From Pseudomonadota bacterium (GTDB lineage: Bacteria > Pseudomonadota > Gammaproteobacteria > Xanthomonadales > Xanthomonadaceae): DNA of 11,359 nucleotides. Location: positions 1-11,359 of the forward strand of contig JAFAFD010000067.1 of the NCBI GenBank assembly GCA_023423675.1, written 5' to 3'. The position numbers and the translations under genes were made by a program. Positions 5,116 to 11,359 of this stretch are shown here, in pieces. The notes under the pieces were generated by a model. The model did no database searches. It saw nothing but the letters and a program-made list of their open reading frames with translations, and had not been told where the DNA came from. Within the stretch, counting starts at the first letter, position 1; each line of letters begins with the position of its first letter.

Positions 5116-6711
5116 TCAGTGCAGGCCGTGCGGCGCCAACCGTGTCGGCAGTGCAGTATCCTGCTCGGCATGCGCCGGTGAATCCAGCAGCAGCATCCGG
5201 ATGCGGTTGCCGCGGCAGTCCACGCGTCCGCCGTAGGCAATGGCCCGCGCACTCAACCGGCGCCGTGCCAATGCCACGGTGTCGTCAGACAGGACGCGGT
5301 GGCGGTCCAGCAGGCCGACGGTGACCATGATGCCGCGCTGTGATCCCCAGTGGCCACAGCGTGCGCGCACCTGGATCTGTCCGCGCTCACCGTTCAGAAG
5401 CAGCGAAACGGCCTCGGCCAGCGTACGGTAGGCAGCCAGCTGCAGGCCGAGATTCAATTGGCAGGGGTCGCCCTGCAACTGGTGGCGACCGAGGCGATCG
5501 GTCGCGTCCCAGGCCTGGTGGATGCCGCTGGCCTGCAGGGCCAGATACAGGCCCAGCTGCTCCAGTTCAGCGGGGTAGACCATGCTGGTCAGCTCGCGGA
5601 ACTGCCGCGAATGGCTGGTCGCGGTGCCCAGCAACCGTCGCGCGGGTTCGTGGTGCCCATGCAGCTTCAGCAGGTCGGCGGTCTCGCCCAGCGACGTTTC
5701 AATGTCATCGGCAATGCGCCGCAGTGCCAACGCGCGCTGGCGCAGGTCCATTTCATTGGCGATATGCGCATTGCGGGAAAAATCGGCCGCCTGCCGCCCC
5801 GCCTGGTCCTGGTGCGCGTGGTGGTGGTAGTGCTGGCTGATGCGCGAGCCCAGTGCCAGCAGGGCGGTGCCGGCGACCGCGACGATCTGCAGGGTCATGA
5901 ACGTGCGCTCATCGAACGAGCCGGGCAGGCCGCTGCTGGGCGTGCCCACGCTGATCAGCATGTTCAGCAGCGGCACCGCAAGGGCCGCACCGCGCCAGCC
6001 GTGCATGCAGGTCAGCACCACGGCGGGCAGTGCCATCAGCAGCTGCAGGCTGGTCTTGGCCGGGTCGGAGCTGGCGCCCGCCCAGATCGCCGCGCTGCCC
6101 AGCACCAGCAGGGCGGCCAGCGAGGCCAGGGTCGGCCACTGCCGCCAGCTGGACCAGTCATGTCCGGCGCTGCGCCGCGACCACAACAGGGCGAGCGGGA
6201 CCACGGTGATGATCGCGATGTAGTCGCCCAGCACGTAGCGGATGGCGGTACCCAGGATCGGATTGGAGGGCGGGGTGGGCCACAGTAGACGGGCCAGGCC
6301 CAGCTTCAGGACCGCGGTGGCCAGCGCCGCCCACGCGGCGATGGACAGCATCCAGGCTTCGCCGCAGGTGGCCAGGCGCCGGCGGTGGAGGGCCACCACC
6401 AGGGCCACGGCGGGTATCAGGCAGGCCGATGCCAGTACCACCCACGGCAGCCCGTAGCGGTCGATCATCGGGTATCGCATCTGCGCGAAGTAGGCGTACT
6501 CGCCCAGGATCAGATAGCCCCACAGGCGGGGCGGGCACAGCAGCAGTGCGGCGACGCGGATGCCGGCAGGCAGGTAGAACTGGTCCAGCGAAATCTGCCG
6601 GGTGGCCCAGCAGGCAAGCGCGTACAGCGCCGCCAGGGCAAGCCCCGCCGGGCGGATACGTACATCCAGGCGAATTCCATTCGTCCACCAGTTCAATCGC
6701 AAGCCTCCCAT
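5116..6711 (-). CDS. MASE1 membrane sensor with degenerate UhpB-like kinase domain
   Basis: A 531-residue integral membrane protein. The N-terminal half (about 20-290) holds roughly eight hydrophobic helices with MASE1-type phrases: FYLPAGIRVAALLLCPPRLW (45-64), GEYAYF (70-75) and IRYVLGDYIAIITVVPLALL (157-176). MASE1 is a sensory membrane domain found in front of kinases and cyclic-di-GMP enzymes. The C-terminal part aligns by eye with UhpB/NarL-system kinases: RRIADDIETSLGETADLL (331-348) sits where RIARELHD normally occurs, VYPAELEQLGLYLAL (378-392) matches the next conserved stretch, and LQLAAYRTLAEAVSLLLNG (423-441) matches the N-box region. The phospho-accepting His is replaced (E338 region), the N-box Asn is missing and no DxGxG ATP box is seen, so autokinase activity is doubtful. 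The start is ATG at 6711, with a promoter upstream; a TTG five codons in, behind GGGAGG, is an alternative. Confidence 0.83.
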   Translation of the reverse strand: MGGLRLNWWTNGIRLDVRIRPAGLALAALYALACWATRQISLDQFYLPAGIRVAALLLCPPRLWGYLILGEYAYFAQMRYPMIDRYGLPWVVLASACLIPAVALVVALHRRRLATCGEAWMLSIAAWAALATAVLKLGLARLLWPTPPSNPILGTAIRYVLGDYIAIITVVPLALLWSRRSAGHDWSSWRQWPTLASLAALLVLGSAAIWAGASSDPAKTSLQLLMALPAVVLTCMHGWRGAALAVPLLNMLISVGTPSSGLPGSFDERTFMTLQIVAVAGTALLALGSRISQHYHHHAHQDQAGRQAADFSRNAHIANEMDLRQRALALRRIADDIETSLGETADLLKLHGHHEPARRLLGTATSHSRQFRELTSMVYPAELEQLGLYLALQASGIHQAWDATDRLGRHQLQGDPCQLNLGLQLAAYRTLAEAVSLLLNGERGQIQVRARCGHWGSQRGIMVTVGLLDRHRVLSDDTVALARRRLSARAIAYGGRVDCRGNRIRMLLLDSPAHAEQDTALPTRLAPHGLH

Positions 6712-6761
6712 GCTGCTGCGCGCCAGCGCCCTTCAGGCTTCGCACCTGGCCCCAGCCCGCG

Positions 6762-6790
6762 ACAGTATCGGCTGCGGCGGACGCTTGCAA
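6762..6790 (-). promoter_or_regulatory. sigma70-type promoter of the MASE1 gene
   Basis: On the minus strand, TTGCAA (6790-6785) and TACTGT (6767-6762) are separated by 17 bp, a good -35/-10 pair. Predicted transcription starts near 6755, giving a leader of about 44 nt before the ATG. Confidence 0.55.
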
Positions 6791-6800
6791 TTGTCTGCAA
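6785..6800. promoter_or_regulatory. inverted repeat overlapping the MASE1 -35 element
   Basis: TTGCA-ATTGTC-TGCAA is a 5-bp perfect inverted repeat with a 6-bp spacer. The half nearest the gene is the -35 hexamer itself, so a bound dimer would affect the promoter. The binding protein is unknown. Confidence 0.35.
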
Positions 6801-6873
6801 CGGCCGTGCCACTCCGCCGCTGCCGCGCGCTCTGCGACGGCTCTGACCGAGTTCACACTTTTACATCAGGGCG

Positions 6874-8151
6874 CTACCACATCGCGTCGCGCAGCTTGTA
6901 CCAGGACATCGCCGCCACCAGCAGCGGCGTGCGCAGCAGCCGGCCGCCGGGGAACGGCGCGTGCTGCAGACGCTGGAACACATCCAGCCGCGCGCTCTGG
7001 CCATCGATGGCCGCGGCGATCACATCGCCGGCCAGGCCGGCGGCGGCCACGCCGTGCCCGGAAAAACCCTGGGCGAAATACAGGTTGCCATCGAGCCGGC
7101 CCCAGTGCGGGGCACGGTTGCGGGTGATGTCCACGTAGCCGCCCCAGACCTGTTCCACGGCCACGTCGGCCAGCTGCGGGAACACCTGGTGCATGCGCCG
7201 CTGCATCAGCCCGCGAAGCCCCGGCGGCGGCAGCGCCGAGTAGCTGGCACGGCCGCCGAACAACAGGCGGTGGTCATGGCTGAGGCGGAAGTAGTCCAGC
7301 GCCCAGGCGGTGTCGGCCACCGCCATGTTGTTGCGGATCAGCTGCCGCGCCCGCTCGGCGCCCAGCGGCGCGCTGGCGCCGATGTAGGTGCCGACCGGCA
7401 TGATGCGGCGCTCCAGTTCCGGCAGCAGCCCCTGCAGCCAGGCATTGCCGGCCACCACCAGGTGCGCGGCACGCACGCTGCCCTGCGCGGTCTGCAATGT
7501 GGCCTGCGCGCCACGCTGCACGCGGGTGACCGGCGAATGCTCGTGGATGACCACGCCGGCCGCACGGGCGGCATCGGCCAGGCCGCGCGCATAGGCCAGC
7601 GGGTGCAGGTGCGCACTGAGCGGATCGAACATCGCGGCGCGGTAGCGCGGGCTGTCCAGCTGCGCGTGCAGGACGTCGCGCTCCCACCACTGCATCGGAT
7701 AGTCGTAATGGCGCTGCAGGTGCTCGCAGCCGGCGCGCAGGTCGCGTTCGTGGCGTGCACGGATCGCGACGCTGGCATGGCCCTCCACCCAGTGGCAGTC
7801 GATGCCGTGGCGCGCGATGCGCTGGCGCATCGACTGCACCGCCTCGCGCGACCAGTCGAACAGATGGCGGGCGTCGTCGCGGCCGAGCTGGCGTTCCAGC
7901 GCATCCACCTCGCAGCCGTAGCCCACCAGCGCCTGGCCGCCGTTGCGTCCGGACGCCCCCCAGCCGATGCGCTGCGCTTCCAGCAGCACAACGCGGTAGC
8001 CGCGCAGGGCCAGTTCCAGCGCGGCGGTCAGGCCGGTGTATCCGGCACCGAGCACCGCCACGTCGGCCTGTACATCACCGCGCAGCGGCGGCAGCGCGGC
8101 CGGTTCGGGCAGGCTGTCGGCGTACCAGCTGGGCGGGAAATCCGCGCTCAC
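6874..8151 (-). CDS. puuB: gamma-glutamylputrescine oxidase-like FAD oxidoreductase
   Basis: A 425-residue flavoprotein of the DAO (glycine/D-amino acid oxidase) family. The Rossmann dinucleotide motif VAVLGAGYTG (31-40) is followed by E58 for the FAD ribose and GWGASGRNGGQ (63-73). E. coli PuuB has a close equivalent (VCVVGGGYTG, then GFGASGRNGGQ). A C-terminal FAD contact is also visible (NLYFAQGFSGHGVAAAGLAG). PuuB oxidises gamma-glutamylputrescine to the aldehyde, releasing H2O2 and ammonia. The role is supported by divergent puuD-puuA next door. The start chosen is GTG at 8151, with GAGG six nt upstream; GTG at 8169 is in frame but has no ribosome binding site. Substrate could be another glutamylated amine (compare PauB of Pseudomonas). 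Length is normal, with no sign of damage. Confidence 0.85.
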   Translation of the reverse strand: MSADFPPSWYADSLPEPAALPPLRGDVQADVAVLGAGYTGLTAALELALRGYRVVLLEAQRIGWGASGRNGGQALVGYGCEVDALERQLGRDDARHLFDWSREAVQSMRQRIARHGIDCHWVEGHASVAIRARHERDLRAGCEHLQRHYDYPMQWWERDVLHAQLDSPRYRAAMFDPLSAHLHPLAYARGLADAARAAGVVIHEHSPVTRVQRGAQATLQTAQGSVRAAHLVVAGNAWLQGLLPELERRIMPVGTYIGASAPLGAERARQLIRNNMAVADTAWALDYFRLSHDHRLLFGGRASYSALPPPGLRGLMQRRMHQVFPQLADVAVEQVWGGYVDITRNRAPHWGRLDGNLYFAQGFSGHGVAAAGLAGDVIAAAIDGQSARLDVFQRLQHAPFPGGRLLRTPLLVAAMSWYKLRDAMW

Positions 8152-8258
8152 CGTGGGCCTCGCGGGCACGGGATGAAGGGGCAGGGCGGGGGCGGGCGAT
8201 CACTGTTCACCGGCATAGTCTGGCCGATGCACGCAGCCGGGTGTGTGACGGCGACGAC

Positions 8259-8288
8259 TTGCCGCCCGCGCGCACCGGCGGTTACTTT
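8259..8288 (+). promoter_or_regulatory. candidate promoter of puuD-puuA
   Basis: TTGCCG (8259-8264) and TACTTT (8283-8288) are 18 bp apart; a 17-bp spacing with TTACTT is equally possible. The predicted start near 8295 leaves a short leader before the ATG at 8329. The region is shared with divergent puuB, for which no clear promoter was found. No recognisable PuuR operator was seen. Confidence 0.4.
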
Positions 8289-8315
8289 GAGGCCCAGGCC
8301 AAGGATGCCCACGCC

Positions 8316-8321
8316 AAGGAG
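8316..8321 (+). promoter_or_regulatory. ribosome binding site deciding the puuD start
   Basis: AAGGAG lies seven nt before the ATG at 8329. The reading frame stays open far upstream, with another ATG at 8305, so this site is what fixes the start. Confidence 0.8.
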
Positions 8322-8328
8322 TTTTCCC

Positions 8329-9090
8329 ATGCGCCGCCTGCCCTGGGTGGGCCTGCCCACCGACAGCACCGTGCTCGGCCATCACCGTTTCGCGGTGGCC
8401 GGCGAAAAGTACGTGCGCGCGCTGGTCGACGCGGCCGAGGTCACCCCGCTGGTGCTGCCCAGCCTGCAGCCGCCCCTGCCGGCCGAGGAGTGGCTGCAGG
8501 GCCTCGATGGACTGCTGTTGACCGGCGCGGTCAGCAACATCGAGCCGCAGCACTATGAAGGGGGCCGCAGCTGGCCGGGCAACCTGCATGACCCCGCGCG
8601 TGATGCCAACGCCTTCGCCCTGCTGCAGGCCGCGCTGGCGCTGGACCTGCCGGTGCTGGCGATCTGTCGCGGTTTCCAGGAATTGAACGTGGCCCTCGGC
8701 GGCAGCCTGCATCCGCAGGTGCATGCAGTGCCGGGGCTGGCCGACCATCGCGAGGATCCGCAGGCACCTGTGGACGTGCAGTATGGGCCGGCGCATGCGG
8801 TCACCCTGGCGGGCGATGGCTGGCTCGCGCACTGGCACGGCAGCGACCAGGCACAGGTCAATTCCGTGCACGGGCAGGGCATCGCACGGCTGGCCGATGG
8901 CCTGCAGGCAGAGGCATGGGCCGGCGATGGCCTGGTCGAAGCCGCACGCAGCCGCCACCATCGTTTCGTGCTCGGCGTACAGTGGCACCCGGAGTGGCGT
9001 GTCATGCAGGCGCCGTTCTATCACGCTATTTTCCGTGCTTTCGGCCAAGCTTGCCGGCAGTACCAACAGAACCAACTGGATTCCCGATGA
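8329..9090 (+). CDS. puuD: gamma-glutamyl-gamma-aminobutyrate hydrolase family protein
   Basis: A 253-residue class I glutamine amidotransferase-like hydrolase, essentially the length of E. coli PuuD. The nucleophile is C113 in LAICRGFQELN (110-120); the other triad residues are H220 and E222 in GVQWHPEW (216-223). Also typical are DGLLLTGAVSNIEPQHY (60-76) and VNSVHGQGI (177-185). PuuD cleaves gamma-glutamyl-GABA to glutamate and GABA in the cytoplasm, the last step of the glutamylated putrescine route. The ATG at 8329 follows AAGGAG. The stop overlaps the puuA start (ATGA, 9087-9090), so the two are translationally coupled in one operon. The divergent neighbour is puuB. The Pseudomonas counterpart is PauD, with a similar role for several polyamines. 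Confidence 0.92.
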   Translation: MRRLPWVGLPTDSTVLGHHRFAVAGEKYVRALVDAAEVTPLVLPSLQPPLPAEEWLQGLDGLLLTGAVSNIEPQHYEGGRSWPGNLHDPARDANAFALLQAALALDLPVLAICRGFQELNVALGGSLHPQVHAVPGLADHREDPQAPVDVQYGPAHAVTLAGDGWLAHWHGSDQAQVNSVHGQGIARLADGLQAEAWAGDGLVEAARSRHHRFVLGVQWHPEWRVMQAPFYHAIFRAFGQACRQYQQNQLDSR

Positions 9091-10484
9091 GTTCCCGACC
9101 TCGCCCGCGCAAGACGGCAACGCCCCCCGCACCGCAGGAAAGCAGCCTGCTGCGCTGGCTGAAGGAGCGGCGCATCACCGAGGTCGAATGCCTGGTGCCG
9201 GACATCACCGGCAACGCACGCGGCAAGATCATCCCGGCCGACAAGTTCTCGCACGACTACGGCACGCGCCTGCCCGAAGGCATCTTCGCCACCACGGTCA
9301 CCGGTGAATTCCCCGACGATTACTACGACCTGACCTCGCCGTCGGACTCGGACATGATGCTGCGGCCCGACCCGGACACCGTGCGCATGGTGCCGTGGGC
9401 GGCCGACGCCACCGCACAGGTCATCCATGACTGCTACACCAAGACCGGCGAGCCGCACGAACTGGCCCCGCGCAACGTGCTCCGCCGCGTGCTGGCTGCC
9501 TATGCCGAACTGGGCCTGCGCCCGGTGGTCGCACCGGAGCTGGAGTTCTTCCTGGTGCAGAAGAACACCGACCCGGATTTCCCGCTGCTGCCGCCAGCCG
9601 GCCGCTCCGGGCGCCCGGAAACGGCGCGGCAGTCGTACTCGATCGATGCGGTCAACGAGTTCGATCCCATCCTCGACCTGATGTACGACTACGCCGATGC
9701 GATGAAGCTGGACGTGGACACGCTGATCCACGAATCCGGCGCGGCGCAGCTGGAAGTCAACTTCACCCACGCCGATGCGATGGACCTGGCCGACCAGGTG
9801 TTCCTGTTCAAGCGCACCATGCGCGAGGCGGCGATGCGCCACGGCGTGTACGCCACCTTCCTGGCCAAGCCTATGGAGAACGAACCGGGCAGCGCCATGC
9901 ACATCCACCAGAGCCTGGTGCGGGTGAGCGACGGCAGCAACGTGTTCACCGGCGAGACCCATGGCGAGGGCGAGTTCAGCCCGGTGTTCGGCCATTACCT
10001 GGGCGGCCTGCAGAAGTACGTGCCGCAGGCGATGGCTTTCTTCGCGCCGAACGTCAATTCCTACCGGCGCCTGGTGTTCGGCGAGGTCTCGCCGAGCAAC
10101 GTGCACTGGGGCTATGACAACCGCACCTGCGGCCTGCGCGTGCCGCTGGACACGCCGGAGAACATGCGGGTGGAAAGCCGCTTTGCCGGTTCCGATGCCA
10201 ACCCGTACCTGGCGATGGCCGCGACCCTGGCCTGCGGCCTGCTCGGCATCCGCGAGCGGCTGGCCCCGGACGCGCCGGTGACCGGCAGCGCCAAGGAGCT
10301 GGGCTACAACCTGCCGCGTTCGCTGGGCGAGGCGCTGGACGGGCTGGAACAGTGCGCCGAACTGCAGGCCCTGCTGGGCGAACGCTTCTGCCGGGCCTAC
10401 ATCTCGGTCAAGCGCAAGGAATACGAGACCTTCTTCCGCGTCATCAGCTCGTGGGAGCGCGAGTTCCTGCTGTTGAACGTGTGA
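9087..10484 (+). CDS. puuA: glutamate--putrescine ligase (glutamine synthetase family)
   Basis: A 465-residue enzyme of the glutamine synthetase superfamily, gamma-glutamylpolyamine synthetase branch. An N-terminal beta-grasp region (about 25-110; VECLVPDITGNARGK at 33-47) precedes the catalytic barrel. Metal- and substrate-binding elements are intact: ELEFF (151-155), HESGAAQLEVNF (215-226), HIHQSL (272-277), PNVNSYRRL (321-329) and NMRVESR (359-365), followed by GSDANPYLAMAATLACG. It joins glutamate to an amine such as putrescine using ATP, the first step of the Puu pathway. The context (overlap with puuD, puuB next door, potF downstream) argues for a polyamine rather than ammonia as acceptor. 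The exact amine is not settled; Pseudomonas has several PauA paralogues with different preferences. The start is ATG at 9087, overlapping the puuD stop by four bases. Confidence 0.92.
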   Translation: MSSRPRPRKTATPPAPQESSLLRWLKERRITEVECLVPDITGNARGKIIPADKFSHDYGTRLPEGIFATTVTGEFPDDYYDLTSPSDSDMMLRPDPDTVRMVPWAADATAQVIHDCYTKTGEPHELAPRNVLRRVLAAYAELGLRPVVAPELEFFLVQKNTDPDFPLLPPAGRSGRPETARQSYSIDAVNEFDPILDLMYDYADAMKLDVDTLIHESGAAQLEVNFTHADAMDLADQVFLFKRTMREAAMRHGVYATFLAKPMENEPGSAMHIHQSLVRVSDGSNVFTGETHGEGEFSPVFGHYLGGLQKYVPQAMAFFAPNVNSYRRLVFGEVSPSNVHWGYDNRTCGLRVPLDTPENMRVESRFAGSDANPYLAMAATLACGLLGIRERLAPDAPVTGSAKELGYNLPRSLGEALDGLEQCAELQALLGERFCRAYISVKRKEYETFFRVISSWEREFLLLNV

Positions 10485-10494
10485 AGGCCTGCAA

Positions 10495-10523
10495 TTGATG
10501 AATGAGCCGCCGGGGGGTAGGCT
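10495..10523 (+). promoter_or_regulatory. sigma70-type promoter of potF
   Basis: TTGATG (10495-10500) and TAGGCT (10518-10523) are separated by exactly 17 bp in the 93-bp gap after puuA. The predicted start near 10530 gives a leader of about 48 nt. potF can therefore be expressed separately from puuDA. Confidence 0.55.
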
Positions 10524-10533
10524 GGCACCCGTC

Positions 10534-10548
10534 GCCGGCCCTGCCGGC
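10534..10548 (+). other. perfect 6-bp hairpin in the potF leader
   Basis: GCCGGC-CCT-GCCGGC is followed by a pyrimidine run (CTCCCCCTTTCC). It could be a weak terminator for puuA or a leader structure of potF; the position right after the predicted potF start point fits either. Palindromes of this GC type are common in such DNA. Confidence 0.35.
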
Positions 10549-10577
10549 CTCCCCCTTTCCGCATTCTGGAGCACCCG

Positions 10578-11359
10578 ATGAAGCTGCGTATCCTCACGCT
10601 CGGCCTGGCCTCCGCCTTGCTCGCCGCCTGTGGCGGTGGCAACGGTGGCGCGCAGGACAGCCAGGTCCTGAACGTCTACAACTACAGCGATTACATCGCC
10701 GAGGACACCATCCCGACCTTCGAGAAGGAGAGCGGGATCAAGGTGACCTACGATGTGTTCGACAGCGACGAGATGGTCGAGACCAAGCTGCTGGCCGGCA
10801 ACAGCGGCTACGACGTGGTGGTGCCGACGCTGAACTTCTTCGGCCGCCAGATCCAGGCCGGCGTGTTCCTGCCGCTGGACAAGAGCAAGATCCCGAACCT
10901 GGCCAACCTGGACCCGTCGGTGATGAAGCGCATCGCCACCCAGGACCCGGACAACAAGTACGGCGTGCCGTACATGATCGGCACCACCGGCATCGGCTAC
11001 AACGTGGACATGCTGAAGGAACGTTTCGGCGGCAGCGCCGACATTGCCAACAGCTGGGACCTGGTCTTCAAGCCGGAAAACATCGCGAAGATGAAGGACT
11101 GCGGCGTGACCATCCTGGACACGCCGGCCGACATGATCCCGATCGCCCTGCATTACCTGGGCCTGGACCCGCACAGCGGCGACCCGGCCGAGCTGCAGAA
11201 GGCGGCCGACCTGCTGAAGTCGATCCGCCCGTACGTGCAGAACTTCCACTCCTCGCAGTACGTGGGTTCGCTGGCCAACGGCGGCACCTGCCTGGTGGTG
11301 GGCTGGTCGGGTGACATCATCCAGGCCCGCGACCGCGCCGAGGAAGCCAGCAACGGCGT
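10578..11359 (+). CDS. potF: putrescine/polyamine ABC transporter substrate-binding lipoprotein, 3' truncated by the window
   Basis: The first 260 residues of a protein closely similar to E. coli PotF through most of its visible length: YNYSDYI (34-40), FEKESGIKVTYDVFDSDE (48-65), GVFLPLDKSKIPNL (95-108), TTGIGYNVD (136-144), FHSSQYVGSLANG (223-235) and VGWSGD (241-246). It binds polyamine in the periplasm and delivers it to a PotGHI-type permease. A lipoprotein signal is present (LAAC, C18) followed by a Gly-rich linker, so it is membrane-tethered, whereas E. coli PotF is a soluble periplasmic protein. W37 of the PotF site is Y36 here; W243 and D246 correspond to PotF W244 and D247. The start is ATG at 10578 with CTGGAG upstream. 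The remaining C-terminal part and the transporter genes lie beyond the right edge. Confidence 0.93.
   Translation, partial: MKLRILTLGLASALLAACGGGNGGAQDSQVLNVYNYSDYIAEDTIPTFEKESGIKVTYDVFDSDEMVETKLLAGNSGYDVVVPTLNFFGRQIQAGVFLPLDKSKIPNLANLDPSVMKRIATQDPDNKYGVPYMIGTTGIGYNVDMLKERFGGSADIANSWDLVFKPENIAKMKDCGVTILDTPADMIPIALHYLGLDPHSGDPAELQKAADLLKSIRPYVQNFHSSQYVGSLANGGTCLVVGWSGDIIQARDRAEEASNG

Noticed and set aside
6158..6856. Alternative 232-codon minus-strand frame over the MASE1 gene start
   Set aside because: It lies in another frame of the MASE1 gene and crosses its promoter; the translation is low in hydrophobic structure and unlike any known protein.
6961..8328. Upstream extension of the puuD frame to make a 709-residue protein
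   Set aside because: The extension lies antisense to puuB and has no recognisable domain. The AAGGAG site and PuuD's normal length fix the start at 8329.
9021..11249. Long open frame (742 codons) on the minus strand opposite puuA and potF
   Set aside because: It runs antisense to two well-supported genes and is rich in His, Gln, Arg and Val with low-complexity runs, the usual shadow of GC-rich codon bias. No domain was recognised.
1..11359. CRISPR array, tRNA, rRNA, phage, toxin-antitoxin or defence system
   Set aside because: No repeat-spacer pattern, no tRNA or rRNA-like stretch and no signature genes of such systems were seen. All sizeable genes are transport, metabolism or signalling types, or unknown single genes.

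Overview
The window is GC-rich (roughly two thirds G+C), densely coded DNA from a gammaproteobacterium of the Xanthomonadaceae, most probably Stenotrophomonas (S. maltophilia complex). The reasons are codon and base use, the style of the genes, and two short palindromes ending in GTAG (346-400) that look like the SMAG/REP repeats of Stenotrophomonas. No rRNA, tRNA, CRISPR array, insertion sequence, phage or plasmid gene was seen, so this looks like core or near-core chromosome.

Layout. (1) 1-105, minus: first 35 codons of an omega-amino acid--pyruvate aminotransferase. (2) 106-396: intergenic, with a hairpin and two GTAG palindromes, the second overlapping a stop codon. (3) 397-1050, minus: membrane-anchored, proline-rich unknown protein with a TonB-like layout. 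(4) 1182-2480, plus: MFS transporter of the metabolite:H+ symporter type, which overlaps tail to tail by 20 bp with (5) 2461-2922, minus: bacteriohemerythrin. (6) 2994-4346, minus: diguanylate cyclase response regulator with two receiver domains. (7) 4619-5065, plus: small exported protein of unknown function. (8) 5116-6711, minus: MASE1 membrane protein with a degenerate UhpB-like kinase tail. (9) 6874-8151, minus: PuuB-like FAD oxidoreductase, divergent from (10) puuD (8329-9090) and puuA (9087-10484), then (11) potF (10578 to the window edge).

How the genes work together. The right third is a polyamine uptake and gamma-glutamylation catabolic block: PotF captures putrescine or a related polyamine, PuuA glutamylates it, PuuB oxidises the glutamylated amine, and PuuD removes the glutamyl group at the end. 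The aldehyde dehydrogenase (PuuC) and a PuuR regulator are not in the window. The aminotransferase at the left edge could serve the same general metabolism, but it is about 6.8 kb from puuB with unrelated genes between.

The middle looks like signalling. A c-di-GMP synthase lies directly upstream of an O2-binding hemerythrin. The 71-bp gap between them carries a perfect FNR/ANR-type palindrome centred exactly 41.5 bp upstream of the start point predicted from a TACAGT -10 element. That geometry suggests the hemerythrin is switched on by low oxygen, and it is the most interesting regulatory signal found. The second notable point is the MASE1 protein, whose kinase part lacks the phospho-accepting histidine and the recognisable ATP-binding boxes. 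No clearly new multi-gene system was found.
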